Source: Sulfolobus sp. A20
GTDB taxonomy: Archaea > Thermoproteota > Thermoprotei_A > Sulfolobales > Sulfolobaceae
NCBI RefSeq assembly: GCF_001719125.1
Contig: NZ_CP017006.1
Location: 124,001-188,000 of the forward strand
Length of the DNA stretch: 64,000 bases
Direction: 5' to 3'
Each line of letters starts with the position of its first letter. The first letter of the stretch is position 1. Positions 1-8,766 of this stretch are shown here, piece by piece. The position numbers and the translations under genes are program-made. The notes under the pieces are model-generated. The model was not told the origin of the DNA and did no database searches. It worked only from the letters and a program-made list of their open reading frames with translations.

Positions 1-1417
1 TCTGTATTGATGGTTTATAGCCGTAAACTATGTAATAAGTAGTTGATGGATCGTCGAAGACGATTATCTTCCCGTTATATATAAAATAGTCGTTAGGATT
101 CAATTGAACCATACCATTACTAGTCTGTTTAAACACAACAAAAGTCTCATTCTTTAGCAAGCTTACATTGAAAACTATGTATCCACTTATTGTACTATTA
201 ACTTTAACAACTTGAGCAGTGTAGTGATTAGAGTTTAGAGTAATATTGGTAACGTTAACATACGAGGGAGAAGCTATTCTAACATACTCAGCGGTTCCGT
301 TTGGGAATACGGTCACGTATTCCCCATAGCCGTTAACATTAACGCTAACTAACATCGCAGGCTCTATTACTACAACTTGATGATATAATTGAACTTCAGC
401 TGTACTCTCCACTCCCTTATCAGTTATCTCAATCACGACTGGAATATTACTAACGCTTATCATGCTTGATACCTTAGCCTTTCCGTACTCTGCATTAGGA
501 TTGATCACAAGCTTCATATGGGACTCCACGTTATTGATAGTCAGATTGAATAAGAATCCATTATGAGAGAAATAGGATGATACGTAAGAATTGTCTAAAT
601 CTCCTATTACACTACCATTTACTCCAAAGAACTCAATATTAGTAAACTGAGCATCAATTTGCAAATTAAATGAGGAGAAAGCCGTAAGACCCTTAACTTC
701 TCCTCTCCAAATCATTGCTGGGACATAGGTTCCATTAAAGTAGGCTATACTCGTATTATATGGTGCCTCACTGGTCATTCCATTGTAAGTGAAGACCTCA
801 TTACCATATCTTCTTGGAAAAGTATTGGTAAAGCTTAAAGTATATTGTGAATATCCCGATAACGTAAGGTTAACCTTCAAGAGGGATAAGGATACGCTTT
901 TGGTGTATTGCGTTTCAGTATGTGATATATTAAAAGTTACATTAGTAAAAGTAGTTCCATTCAGAAACTCTAAAACTAAAGTTGCCGTGTTGTTGAAGTA
1001 AGCTATACCAGAAATCTCATTAGAAGTATTTAAGAATCCAGCCCATACTAGTTCTCTGACGAAATTAGGCTCAATTAATATAACTCTAGCTAGTTGGGGA
1101 ATTTGTGAATAAACGTTTATGCTAAATGGTGTTACGTTGATTTGTAGGTTTCCACTATATCTTTGTATACTACCTATTGTTACGTCATATTTATACTGTG
1201 TATAAGTCAATGTTTCCATATTAGTGGTTGATGTTGAGTTGTAAACGATACTAGAATAGCTATAAGTCACCCCGTTTCTAGCAATCATCAAATCTGACGA
1301 ATATTGTTGGTACTTTACTATACTGGCATCTCGTTGATTACTCGCCATTCCTAAGCTAATTAATGATGGAAATGCAAGTAGCACAATAATTACTAAAATA
1401 AGGGATATTTTTCTCAT
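1..1417 (-). CDS. Secreted or surface-anchored protein of unknown function (3' end beyond the window)
   Basis: The frame opens at an ATG at 1417 and stays open to the left edge, so only the first 472 or so residues are seen. It begins MRKISLILVIIVLLAFPSLI, a typical signal peptide or N-terminal anchor. What follows is rich in Ser, Thr, Asn, Tyr and beta-branched residues, with many N-x-S/T sequons, as in exported Sulfolobus glycoproteins. I see no catalytic motif and do not recognise a family. The next gene ends 50 bp upstream on the same strand. A TATA-like stretch at 1419-1428 lies very close to the ATG, so a slightly later start cannot be excluded. Confidence 0.8.
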   Translation of the reverse strand, partial: MRKISLILVIIVLLAFPSLISLGMASNQRDASIVKYQQYSSDLMIARNGVTYSYSSIVYNSTSTTNMETLTYTQYKYDVTIGSIQRYSGNLQINVTPFSINVYSQIPQLARVILIEPNFVRELVWAGFLNTSNEISGIAYFNNTATLVLEFLNGTTFTNVTFNISHTETQYTKSVSLSLLKVNLTLSGYSQYTLSFTNTFPRRYGNEVFTYNGMTSEAPYNTSIAYFNGTYVPAMIWRGEVKGLTAFSSFNLQIDAQFTNIEFFGVNGSVIGDLDNSYVSSYFSHNGFLFNLTINNVESHMKLVINPNAEYGKAKVSSMISVSNIPVVIEITDKGVESTAEVQLYHQVVVIEPAMLVSVNVNGYGEYVTVFPNGTAEYVRIASPSYVNVTNITLNSNHYTAQVVKVNSTISGYIVFNVSLLKNETFVVFKQTSNGMVQLNPNDYFIYNGKIIVFDDPSTTYYIVYGYKPSIQ

Positions 1418-1466
1418 ACTTATATAGCAAAAAATTATCTAACTAAAAAAGTTTTTCGAGATATAT

Positions 1467-1955
1467 CTAGCTTGTTGGATTCTGTATAGTTATCTTCTTT
1501 ACCATTCTACATTTTTGAAGTAATTTTATCTTATTAATTCCAGAAGGTATAATCAATTCGTCTACCCCATATATTTCACGAATATAGGCGTCTATATCAT
1601 TATCAGTTATCCCAGTTAAGGTAAGCCTCTTGATGTTCTTGAAAACTATTGGTTTACCAGCGCTCATTAGCTCCTCCTTATTTATAATTAACTCATCGAT
1701 GTCAGAGATAGTGATAAGCTCACCTACTCCCTCTCTGAAACCTTCAACAAAAGTTTTACCACTCTCAATAATGCTGGAAGCTGTCTGCTTCGCTGTGTTA
1801 GATAAATCTATGAAAGTTTTAAAGGCTTGATTAGTGACTTCACCAACTGTTTTACCAGAATTCCTAGCAATCTCGGAGAGTTTTCTATACAACTTCTCAT
1901 CTATACCACGTATAGTTATAGTCTTCTTTTGTTGTTCATTATTGTCTTGGCTCAT
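1467..1955 (-). CDS. Ribbon-helix-helix DNA-binding protein with a repeat-containing C-terminal domain
   Basis: A protein of 162 residues. Residues about 10-50 (KTITIRGIDEKLYRKLSEI and the following helix) fit a MetJ/Arc-type ribbon-helix-helix fold. The C-terminal half repeats short units of the kind DELII, KRLTL, DELII and KKITI, which suggests a small strand-turn solenoid that could sense a ligand or partner. The frame is open 31 codons further upstream, but the ATG at 1955 is preferred. A TATA box (1976-1984) lies about 25 bp before it, as in leaderless archaeal genes, and a perfect 16-bp palindrome falls between them. Autorepression is likely. The target regulon is unknown. Confidence 0.8.
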   Translation of the reverse strand: MSQDNNEQQKKTITIRGIDEKLYRKLSEIARNSGKTVGEVTNQAFKTFIDLSNTAKQTASSIIESGKTFVEGFREGVGELITISDIDELIINKEELMSAGKPIVFKNIKRLTLTGITDNDIDAYIREIYGVDELIIPSGINKIKLLQKCRMVKKITIQNPTS

Positions 1956-2009
1956 ATGTATTACATGTAATACAAGTTTATAAAGTTTTCTCAGTTTGCA
2001 TGTATTACA
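1956..2009 (-). promoter_or_regulatory. Promoter and palindromic operator of the RHH gene
   Basis: The perfect palindrome GTATTACATGTAATAC (1958-1973) sits between the TATA box (1976-1984, AACTTTATAA-like on the minus strand) and the ATG at 1955. It therefore covers the expected transcription start. The 10-mer ATGTATTACA occurs at 1956-1965 and again at 2000-2009, a 44-bp step of about four helical turns on the far side of the TATA box. This arrangement suits cooperative binding by a dimeric RHH repressor. That the neighbouring RHH protein binds it is inference. Confidence 0.65.
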
Positions 2010-2162
2010 CAAAACATTTTTATGTAAAATATTTAACTGAAGCATTATATTTTAGTGATGTTATGGGTATTTCGTTTTATATAATTTATTTCATACATAG
2101 ATAAACAATAGATATCGAAAATTTTTACATACTCCCTTCTTTTTCAGCTAGAAAATGAACTA

Positions 2163-2456
2163 CAAGCCTAAGCAGTCAAGGTAAAGCTTTTTATTTTCAA
2201 ATAAGGAGTGACATTAGGCAGAGGGAAGTCCAAAAGGGGATTTGGCATAGCATCCCCCTCTCAACAGATATCCTTGAGTCTTAAGGATAGCGGAGTGGGT
2301 AAAATGGCTGAAGACTTGTCCATTAGTCTACTAATAGATTAGAGGAGTGGGCACTCAAGCACGCTAGCTATGAAGAGATGAGGATAAAGGTGGTAAGTCA
2401 TAAACCTATGAAATGATTTAAGGAAAACTCATCCTTTAGGATGGAGAGGAGGTAAC
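2163..2456 (+). mobile_element. Non-autonomous IS200/IS605-like element, copy A (degenerate)
   Basis: This stretch is similar to the inverse of 8390-8679 and 10912-11199. Shared blocks include CAAGCCT and GGTAAAGCTTTTT at the left end, the interior GTCTTCAGCCATTTTACC and CTTCATAGCTAG (both as read on the minus strand), and a right end with CTTTAGGATGGAGAGGAGGT. The ends resemble those of the broken tnpB element at 56686-58028. No intact reading frame remains. It fills the gap between the RHH gene and the MFS gene, and nothing else is seen there. Confidence 0.6.
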
Positions 2457-2464
2457 ATATAGTC

Positions 2465-3877
2465 TCAAACACTTACTCTCTCTTCCCTTATCTTTGTAGC
2501 TAACATAATTACACCTACTATTATAATCCCTGAAATCAAAAATGAGTACTGGAACGCTAAGATAGACGGAATGAAAGTGAACAGAGGAATACCATTGTAA
2601 ATGGTTAAAAGTAAGGGTTGCCTAAAGGTAGATTCTATAGATCCAGCTATTATAGGACCTAAAGTGTTTCCCATAAGTCTCATGCTAGTATTGGTCCCGG
2701 TTATTGTAGCCATTCTCCTCTTTGAAGTACTGGCGAGCAATAACGTTATTCGAGTTATGTTCATGCCTGAGATGAAAAATAAGACTAATACTAACAAAAG
2801 CATTAACTCTATCAAGGAAACTTTTAATCCTATCAGATAAGATAAGGTTAGTATAGCAATAACTGAGAATGAAGAGGTGGACAATATAATCTTTTTATAG
2901 CCTACTTTATTGACTAGAGATCCGAAGAAAGGTCCAGCGATGAGTAATATTAACGCGATAGGAGACATTGTCAATCCCGCTTCAAAAATAGTCATATTAT
3001 ATCCAACTGGTTTCGGTAGTTCTAGCATAAACACTAAGGACTGAAATGTTAGAAACAAGCCAAAACCAGTGACAAATGAAGAGAGAAGAGGAACAGCTAT
3101 GTTAGGATTTTTAAAGTCTGACACATTTATTAAGGGATTTTCTGCTCTTGAAATATGCCTTAAAAAGAAGTAAAAGAGAATTAAACCTAATGAAAGTAAA
3201 GAGAGAAATTGAAACGATAACCAGCCTAGTGTTGGAGCTTCAGTCAAGGATATCCCTATTGTTAAGAAGGACGAGGATAGTAATAAGATACCCAAACTGT
3301 CTATTTTCTGCTCTTCTCTCATAACTGATTGAGGCAATGAATACCTTGTTACGAATATTATGACGATAAGTAAGGGTAATGCTGTCTCGTAAGCCAACTG
3401 CCATGAATAATATTGAGCTATATAACTTCCGATAGGTATTGCTACAGCTGCGCCTACTGCAAAAGTCGACGCTATTATACCTTGTGCTATGGGAAGCTCT
3501 CTATTATTTAACCTTTCTCTCAAGATTGTATAAGCTAACGGATTTATACTTAAACCTATACCTTGAATTGACCTTGAAATTATCAAAACACCAAAATTTG
3601 GCGATATAGAGGTTAAAAATACGCTCACAGTATAAAAGATAAGGATATATAAGAGCACTTTCTTTCTACCATACGTGTCAGCTAGCTTTCCTATGACTGG
3701 AGATAAGGTCATCCCTACTAGAGTTTCTGATGATAAGATCCATGAGCCATCAGATTCACTAACGTTGAACTGCTTTTCAATAGTTGGTAATGAAGGGAGG
3801 ACAACCATTTCAATATACATTGTAAGAATAGATATTGACGCTAGGACAATTAAGTATTTAAAGAATTCTTTTCTCAT
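2465..3877 (-). CDS. MFS transporter, drug-efflux (DHA) type
   Basis: 470 residues with about 12-14 predicted membrane segments. The motif A signature GKLADTYGRKKV follows TM2, and the N-terminal half carries a motif-C-like segment (GIIASTFAVGAAVAIPIGSY). These features place it among proton-coupled multidrug exporters of the major facilitator superfamily. The substrate cannot be read from the sequence. The ATG at 3877 follows a TATA-like TAGATATATC box (3886-3896), so the mRNA is probably leaderless or nearly so. It is monocistronic, with transposon debris directly downstream. Confidence 0.85.
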   Translation of the reverse strand: MRKEFFKYLIVLASISILTMYIEMVVLPSLPTIEKQFNVSESDGSWILSSETLVGMTLSPVIGKLADTYGRKKVLLYILIFYTVSVFLTSISPNFGVLIISRSIQGIGLSINPLAYTILRERLNNRELPIAQGIIASTFAVGAAVAIPIGSYIAQYYSWQLAYETALPLLIVIIFVTRYSLPQSVMREEQKIDSLGILLLSSSFLTIGISLTEAPTLGWLSFQFLSLLSLGLILFYFFLRHISRAENPLINVSDFKNPNIAVPLLSSFVTGFGLFLTFQSLVFMLELPKPVGYNMTIFEAGLTMSPIALILLIAGPFFGSLVNKVGYKKIILSTSSFSVIAILTLSYLIGLKVSLIELMLLLVLVLFFISGMNITRITLLLASTSKRRMATITGTNTSMRLMGNTLGPIIAGSIESTFRQPLLLTIYNGIPLFTFIPSILAFQYSFLISGIIIVGVIMLATKIREERVSV

Positions 3878-4079
3878 AACCTAAATAGATATATCTTTTC
3901 AATTTAAGTTTTACTAGATAGCCACTTAATCATAATTTTTAAACCCTTACTGCTTGTCCTATTTTTCTTATACTAAAATTTTCCTTATCTTATGTTTATT
4001 TTCTTAATAGGTCATTTTGGAATGAGAAAACTGGGTTTTTCCTTATAATTGACGAGGCTTCCTTTTCTAGCTATAAAGA

Positions 4080-4892
4080 CTACTTTGCTGGCTTCCAACT
4101 TACAAAGTACATTCCTAAGGGAGGTGAATAGAGATATAATCTTATTTGGTTAGTTTCTACTATTAAATCTCCGACCTCCTTTGGGATTTTCACAGGGTCT
4201 TGAGGACCCTCATAGAGCACTATATCATATTTCTCAGCCTTAACTCCTTCAAACTCGTAACATTTAGGAAAAGTGATTTCAAGTTTAGCAGATATTGTGG
4301 GTGTAGAAATTTGTAAGCCATCCATCATTTCCTCATCTCTATACACCTTTAACGTCTCTTCCTTAGTAAATGTAAAGTAATTCTTTTGAATTACTTTGAA
4401 GCCATAACGAATACTCTCTCCTACTTGTAAGGGGGGATTAAGAATCCATTTAAGATAGGCTTTTTGTTGACTGACCTGTTTCTCATAGAGTTTCACTTCA
4501 CCTTTTTCCCTCTTAGCGACATAGACCTTAACTTCTGTTCTATACTTATAATCAGCTGTCCAATAACTAGAAACCTCTATTTTATCCATCTCTTTCAACG
4601 CTATTGCGTTATATTTGAAACTTTTTATCTTAGTTCTATCCCCTCTGAAAATTACTTTAACATCATGAGACAAGTTAAGGAAATCGTATTTTCTCTTTAG
4701 AACTATTCTTGCCCTATTTGACTTAATATCCCCTTCAATCTCAATTACGTCCAATTTTTTCAACAATAATAGAGCCTTATATAATTTTCCTAAAGGGGTC
4801 TTCTTACTCAACGGTATGTCCTTGATAAGTACAGATCCATCACTATTAGCAATAGTCTTTAAAATTGTCGTTAGCAATTTTGGCTTTTTCAC
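4080..4892 (-). CDS. Winged-helix protein with an unknown beta-rich C-terminal domain
   Basis: 270 residues. The first 65 or so (LLTTILKTIANSDGSVLIKD, then a Leu/Lys-rich helix and a beta wing with NRARIVLKRKY) look like a winged helix-turn-helix. The remaining 200 residues are beta-rich and charged, with no transmembrane segment and no catalytic motif I recognise. It could be a regulator or a protein-interaction factor. It stands alone, with 200 bp of plain AT-rich DNA on its downstream side. I do not assign a function. Confidence 0.7.
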   Translation of the reverse strand: MKKPKLLTTILKTIANSDGSVLIKDIPLSKKTPLGKLYKALLLLKKLDVIEIEGDIKSNRARIVLKRKYDFLNLSHDVKVIFRGDRTKIKSFKYNAIALKEMDKIEVSSYWTADYKYRTEVKVYVAKREKGEVKLYEKQVSQQKAYLKWILNPPLQVGESIRYGFKVIQKNYFTFTKEETLKVYRDEEMMDGLQISTPTISAKLEITFPKCYEFEGVKAEKYDIVLYEGPQDPVKIPKEVGDLIVETNQIRLYLYSPPLGMYFVSWKPAK

Positions 4893-5027
4893 ACTATATA
4901 TACGGAACTTAAACTTATTATTTTTACTAGGATTAATGAGTAATGATATATTAATATATGAATATAACTATCAAAACATCTTTTGATTGTGAATTTAAAA
5001 ATCAACTAACGATACAAAAGAAAAAGA

Positions 5028-6293
5028 AAGCCTCGCCCTTTAGGTGAGGATGAAAAGTATATAAACCCCTTTCCTTTACCCCTTTATTATGAGTAGAGGG
5101 ACTAAAAAGATTGGGTTAGAAATCAGAGCTACAGTTTGAAGATTTCCCCCTACCTCCCCTCTGCTCAGCCTTGTCTCTAATTATGAAAAAGGCCTACGTT
5201 ATGTCCTTAATTGGTAAGAGAGAACAAGCCAAAGAGGTTATTAAAAGACACTCATAAGGGTACTTACAAAACACTAAGGCAAAAGTTTAATCTACCGTCA
5301 AAGGTTGCCGTAGACTGTAACAGAAACGCTATAGCAATATACAAGTCGTGGTTGAAGAACTCCAAGCGTGGTAAGTATCCAGTAGTAAATGAGGGTATCT
5401 GTCTGGTTAACACCAGAACAATCATATTCCATTGATTTCGATAAAATGAGTGTAAGGAAAATAGGAGTTGGTGAAATACCAATACTAGGCTATCCAAGGA
5501 GCTTGTCAGAATACAAGGACTGAGAAATGAGAGAGGCTAGGCTATTGCTAAAGGAAGGCAAAGCGTACTTAACGGTCACTCTTCTAAAGGAATGGAAGGA
5601 ACCAGAGGCTAAAGACGGTGTCGCAATTGATATTAACATGGCTGAGGTAGTTGTTGGTAAAGACGATGAACAGTACGTTAGGATACCCACAAGATTAGAG
5701 GATGCTCATCATTACAAATCATTAGCTGAGGGCTTACAGAAGAAGTATGAGAAGAGGTGGAAGGAGAATAGAAGGATCCTTAACAGAATTAGGTCATACC
5801 ATAAGAAGGCTAAAAACATCTTAGAGGACTCTGCAAAAAAGGTGGGTAAATGGGTTATTGATACAGCTAAGTCGTTTAATATTTCTGCTATATTCCTCGA
5901 AGACCTCAATAACCTAATTAAAAATGTGAAGAAATTGCCCTCTGAGTTTAGAAATAAAAACTCTATCTCATGCAGTACCGTAGGATTCAATACTGGATTG
6001 AGTGGCAGGCTAAGAAGCATGGGCTAAAGGTTGTTTATGTTGACCCTCATTATTCCTCTACCCATTGCCCAAAGTGCGGAAAAGAAATGGAAGAAGTAGC
6101 TTATAGGTATTTTCATTGTATAAAGTGTGGTTATGAGAATGATCGTGATGTTATTGCAGTCATGAACCTCTATGGTTCTCTGAGCCTCTCGACATATGAG
6201 AGATGTAAGCACGAATCGATGAAGGAAAAGGGGAGGAAGTCAGATTTAGCTAACGGATTAATTAACAAAGGAAAAGCAAGCTTAGTCCTTTAA
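5028..6293 (+). pseudogene. tnpB: Broken tnpB (IS200/IS605 OrfB) with left-end hairpin
   Basis: The left-end hairpin CCTCGCCCTTTAGGTGAGG is at 5031-5049. TnpB-like protein segments then follow in changing frames: residues from an ATG near 5183 (MKKAYVMSLIGKREQ), then 5211-5435 (LPSKVAVDCNRNAIAIYKSW), then 5527-6027 (DGVAIDIN, the RuvC-I Asp region, and IFLEDLNNL, the RuvC-II Glu region), and finally 5970-6293. The last segment holds a CPKCGKEM...FHCIKCG zinc ribbon and [11 protein letters not shown], the RuvC-III Asp. Several frameshifts and in-frame stops (for example TGA at 5521) show that it is dead. TnpB is an RNA-guided nuclease of IS200/IS605 elements. No tnpA is seen. Confidence 0.85.
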
Positions 6294-6349
6294 GGAGTTG
6301 GGTAAAAGTTTTTTAGTGTAGAAGTGGTATTTAGCTGACTTTTCCTCTC

Positions 6350-6374
6350 CACCCTAAAAGGCGAGGCTTTCCTC
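6350..6374 (-). repeat. IS200/IS605-type end hairpin (solo)
   Basis: CCACCCTAAAAGGCGAGG followed by CTTTCCTC is the minus-strand version of the left-end hairpin found at other tnpB-type elements in the window. It lies between the end of the first tnpB relic and the truncated second one, so it marks another insertion or recombination junction. Confidence 0.5.
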
Positions 6375-6379
6375 AACTT

Positions 6380-6719
6380 TATAAGCTCAAAAAAGCGTTA
6401 GCTGAGCCTAGAACCTTTTTGTACTTTTCATAATACTTGTCCCAAGTGTCCTTAAGATCCACTCCCTTATGTTGGAAGAACTGCTGTCTTCTCTCGTAAT
6501 TGATTTCGTTTCACAGTTTTGCTGATGCGTTTACCAGCTTTATTTTCTTCTGTTGGTAACCATTAGGGAATAGTCTAACAAGGATTGTACGGACACTCCC
6601 TTCTGATATTGCGGGAGAGAGTTCCCGCTCCTCATCTTCTTGAAGTTGACCAGAAGGGAGTGCCATAGGAAAAGTTAGAAAAGATTAAAAGCTTATACCC
6701 TCAAAAAGTGAGGTTTGCC
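6380..6719 (-). pseudogene. tnpB: 5' fragment of a second tnpB, with left-end hairpin
   Basis: Read on the minus strand from an ATG at 6666, the translation starts MALPSGQLQEDEERELSPAI and continues with VRTILVRLFPNGYQ, NEINYERRQQFF and DTWDKYYEKYKKVLG. This is closely similar to the N-terminus of the broken tnpB at 56744. A stop (KL*NEINYE) interrupts it, and the copy is cut after about 95 codons. Its left-end hairpin (CCTCAAAAAGTGAGG, imperfect) is at 6699-6714. Only the start of the gene survives. Confidence 0.8.
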
Positions 6720-6850
6720 GTTCTTTCTATCAGACATCATGAGACTGAAGCCATTCTTATAGTCAGCGTGATAGTCGTGTACTGACCTTCCACATGCTTG
6801 AAAAAATCAAGCTAACCTATGCTTTTAAACTCTGCGCTTTACTATTAACA

Positions 6851-7852
6851 ATGAAAAGAAAAATTGTCCTAGGTATAGTAGCAATAGCATTAGTAGTGAC
6901 ATTGGTAGTGACCTTAATCCAAGAACTAGGTCGTACCCAGACGACCTCCAGTATCTCGACGTCTACCCAAAGCTCCTTTGAGGAGAGCTCAACTTCCTGC
7001 TCTACACAAAACTCAGGGAAGTTACTCCTTTTCAATGAGCTTGGCACCTTCACTGTCCTAGGCAAGTACCAGAGCGATAGTGCATACGCGATGGCAGAGG
7101 TCTACACTCCTAACGCTTCTCTCTTCGTCTCTCCATTCCTGTGGAACATGAAGAGCGCCAACGGTGAGGCTAACTTGACCTACATAGGGCACGTCCTCCA
7201 CGTTTACATCAACTTCACTCACTTTAAGAAAGTCAACCCATCAATATCCGTGGACGGCTACCCAGGAATTATGTATGGACAAGAGGACTGGTTCCCCTTC
7301 ACCGGCTCCACTCAAGTCTCTCCTCTGTTACCCCTTCCTCTGATGGTAACCAAGTTACCGCAGTTCACCTCTACCCTTTCCTACTCCCTCTTTTTAAAGA
7401 AGGGTGTAATAGACGACTTCTCTTACGATATATGGCTCACGCAGAACCCCAACACTACCTACTTGGAGTTCCCTGACGTAGAGGTGATGATCTGGCTGTA
7501 CCACAACGAGACCCTCTCCAATTACTTCATATACGAGGGACAAGTGCAGGCCACCTTGGTAGTCAATGGGACTCCCCTTGAGGATAACTTCTCCGTTTAC
7601 GTGATCCCACACACTGGGTCTGCCAACGGTTGGATAGGGGTCTACTTCCTTAGCGAGATTCAGCTGGAGGGAAACGTGACAGTACCGCTCTCGGAGCTGA
7701 TCGAGGGGAGCTTCTCTTTCATTCAGAAGGTGTTTCCTAACATCACACCGGAAGGATACTACTTGGACGCCATACAAGTGGGCATGGAGTTCAACGACGT
7801 TAACGGTTCAGTATTAGCTGGATACACACTCTATAACTGGGTTATAAAGTGA
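6851..7852 (+). CDS. Secreted GH12 endo-beta-1,4-glucanase
   Basis: 333 residues from the ATG at 6851. The frame is open further up, but a TATA-like CTTTTAAA at 6822-6829 places a leaderless start here. MKRKIVLGIVAIALVV is a signal peptide or anchor, followed by a Thr/Ser-rich linker. The GH12 hallmarks are DGYPGIMYGQEDWF, the nucleophile Glu about residue 211 in EVMIWLYHNE, and the acid/base Glu about residue 313 in GMEFN. Family members in S. solfataricus cleave beta-1,4-glucans at acid pH and high temperature. The gene is visibly GC-richer than its neighbours (some stretches about half GC) and is flanked by transposon debris, which hints at transfer. Confidence 0.85.
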   Translation: MKRKIVLGIVAIALVVTLVVTLIQELGRTQTTSSISTSTQSSFEESSTSCSTQNSGKLLLFNELGTFTVLGKYQSDSAYAMAEVYTPNASLFVSPFLWNMKSANGEANLTYIGHVLHVYINFTHFKKVNPSISVDGYPGIMYGQEDWFPFTGSTQVSPLLPLPLMVTKLPQFTSTLSYSLFLKKGVIDDFSYDIWLTQNPNTTYLEFPDVEVMIWLYHNETLSNYFIYEGQVQATLVVNGTPLEDNFSVYVIPHTGSANGWIGVYFLSEIQLEGNVTVPLSELIEGSFSFIQKVFPNITPEGYYLDAIQVGMEFNDVNGSVLAGYTLYNWVIK

Positions 7853-8033
7853 AAATAAAAGATAGCCTTTCAAAGCTGAGTTTTTATTCTGGACTGCTCC
7901 TCGTAGCCCATTGTATTTCATGAAGATAAGGGACTTTAACAGATTTCTCCAGTAATACTAAAATGTCAGAACAGTAGTAAGACTATTCCAAAAGCTATAG
8001 AGGAAACTAGCGATATTAGCTGACATAACTGCG

Positions 8034-8275
8034 CATGTAGAAATCAATTTCGTTCACTCAATAAAATTTTATTCTGACTTATGGATTGAGTAAATTGTAC
8101 TATGGATATTTTCAACATCTTACCTTATTTCTTGTTGAATGCTAAGTGCAGTTCACGTGCGTGTTTTAGGCTTCTAATAGTTTAACTAGTCGAATGTTTC
8201 AATTTTGTGTTTAAACTAAGAGAAATTCTTGTAGATTGCTGCTCAGTTACGCATAAATACAATTTTCTATTTGAT
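8034..8275. mobile_element. Degenerate half of a DNA-transposon (same family as 19253-19906)
   Basis: Blocks such as AATTTCGTTCACTC, ATTTTATTCTGACTTATG, GAGTAAATTGTA and GTTTTAGGCTTCT match the left half of the 654-bp remnant at 19253 in the same order and spacing. The terminal repeat itself is decayed. No coding frame remains. The region 7853-8033 just before it holds no feature I can support. Confidence 0.6.
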
Positions 8276-8389
8276 TTTATAAACCTATATTCCGTAAATA
8301 TAGAACTCACTTCTAAGATATTGAGAAGATCTAGATTCTTACCTTAATGCTTTTTATTAACACTGAATTGCTAGTCAAAGACTAAATTC

Positions 8390-8679
8390 TGACCTCCTCC
8401 CCGCTCTAAAGGTTCCCTTAGAGCGGTTCACAAGTTTACCGCCTTTACCACTTCATAGCTAGTGGGCTTTAGAGCCCGCTCCACTCGTCCAGCGATAGCT
8501 AGGTCTTCAGCCATTTTACCACTATCTCTTGGGTAGAGGAGCCCCCACTCCACCCTCCTCGAGACTTGGGGATATGTACTGAGGAGAAGGGACACGTTCT
8601 CATTACTTTTTCCTTCCCTCCTCCCCAATGATCTTCCTTCACTTAAAAACTTTACCCCGCCCTAAAGGGCGAGGCTTGT
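8390..8679 (-). mobile_element. Non-autonomous IS200/IS605-like element, copy B
   Basis: On the minus strand the element starts with CAAGCCTCGCCCTTTAGGGC (a perfect-stem hairpin) and GGGGTAAAGTTTTT. It ends with CTTTAGAGCGGGGAGGAGG and TCA. Left and right ends therefore match the broken tnpB element at 56686-58028. The interior carries a 66-codon frame (8428-8628, MGRREGKSNENVSLLLSTYP onward). It is conserved with copy C but is probably the tail of a former tnpB, or part of its overlapping guide-RNA region, rather than a free gene. No transposase is encoded. Confidence 0.7.
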
Positions 8680-8766
8680 CCTTCCTTTGTCAGTTAGTTT
8701 AAAGGATATATTTAAGGTTTATATGTTTTGCAAAAGTTTTAAAATTGGAGATCTTAATAATGAATA

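Noticed and set aside
789-1001. 70-codon plus-strand frame inside the secreted-protein gene
   Set aside because: It is antisense to a long continuous frame with signal peptide and sequons, and has no start signal of its own.
5028-6293. Two or three separate functional TnpB proteins
   Set aside because: The frames are consecutive pieces of one protein broken by frameshifts and a TGA at 5521, so a single pseudogene is the simpler reading.
8428-8628. 66-codon minus-strand frame, similar to a 60-codon frame at 10968-11150
   Set aside because: The two peptides align only with indels, while the surrounding DNA aligns throughout between transposon-type ends. They are kept as part of the mobile elements and not called as genes.
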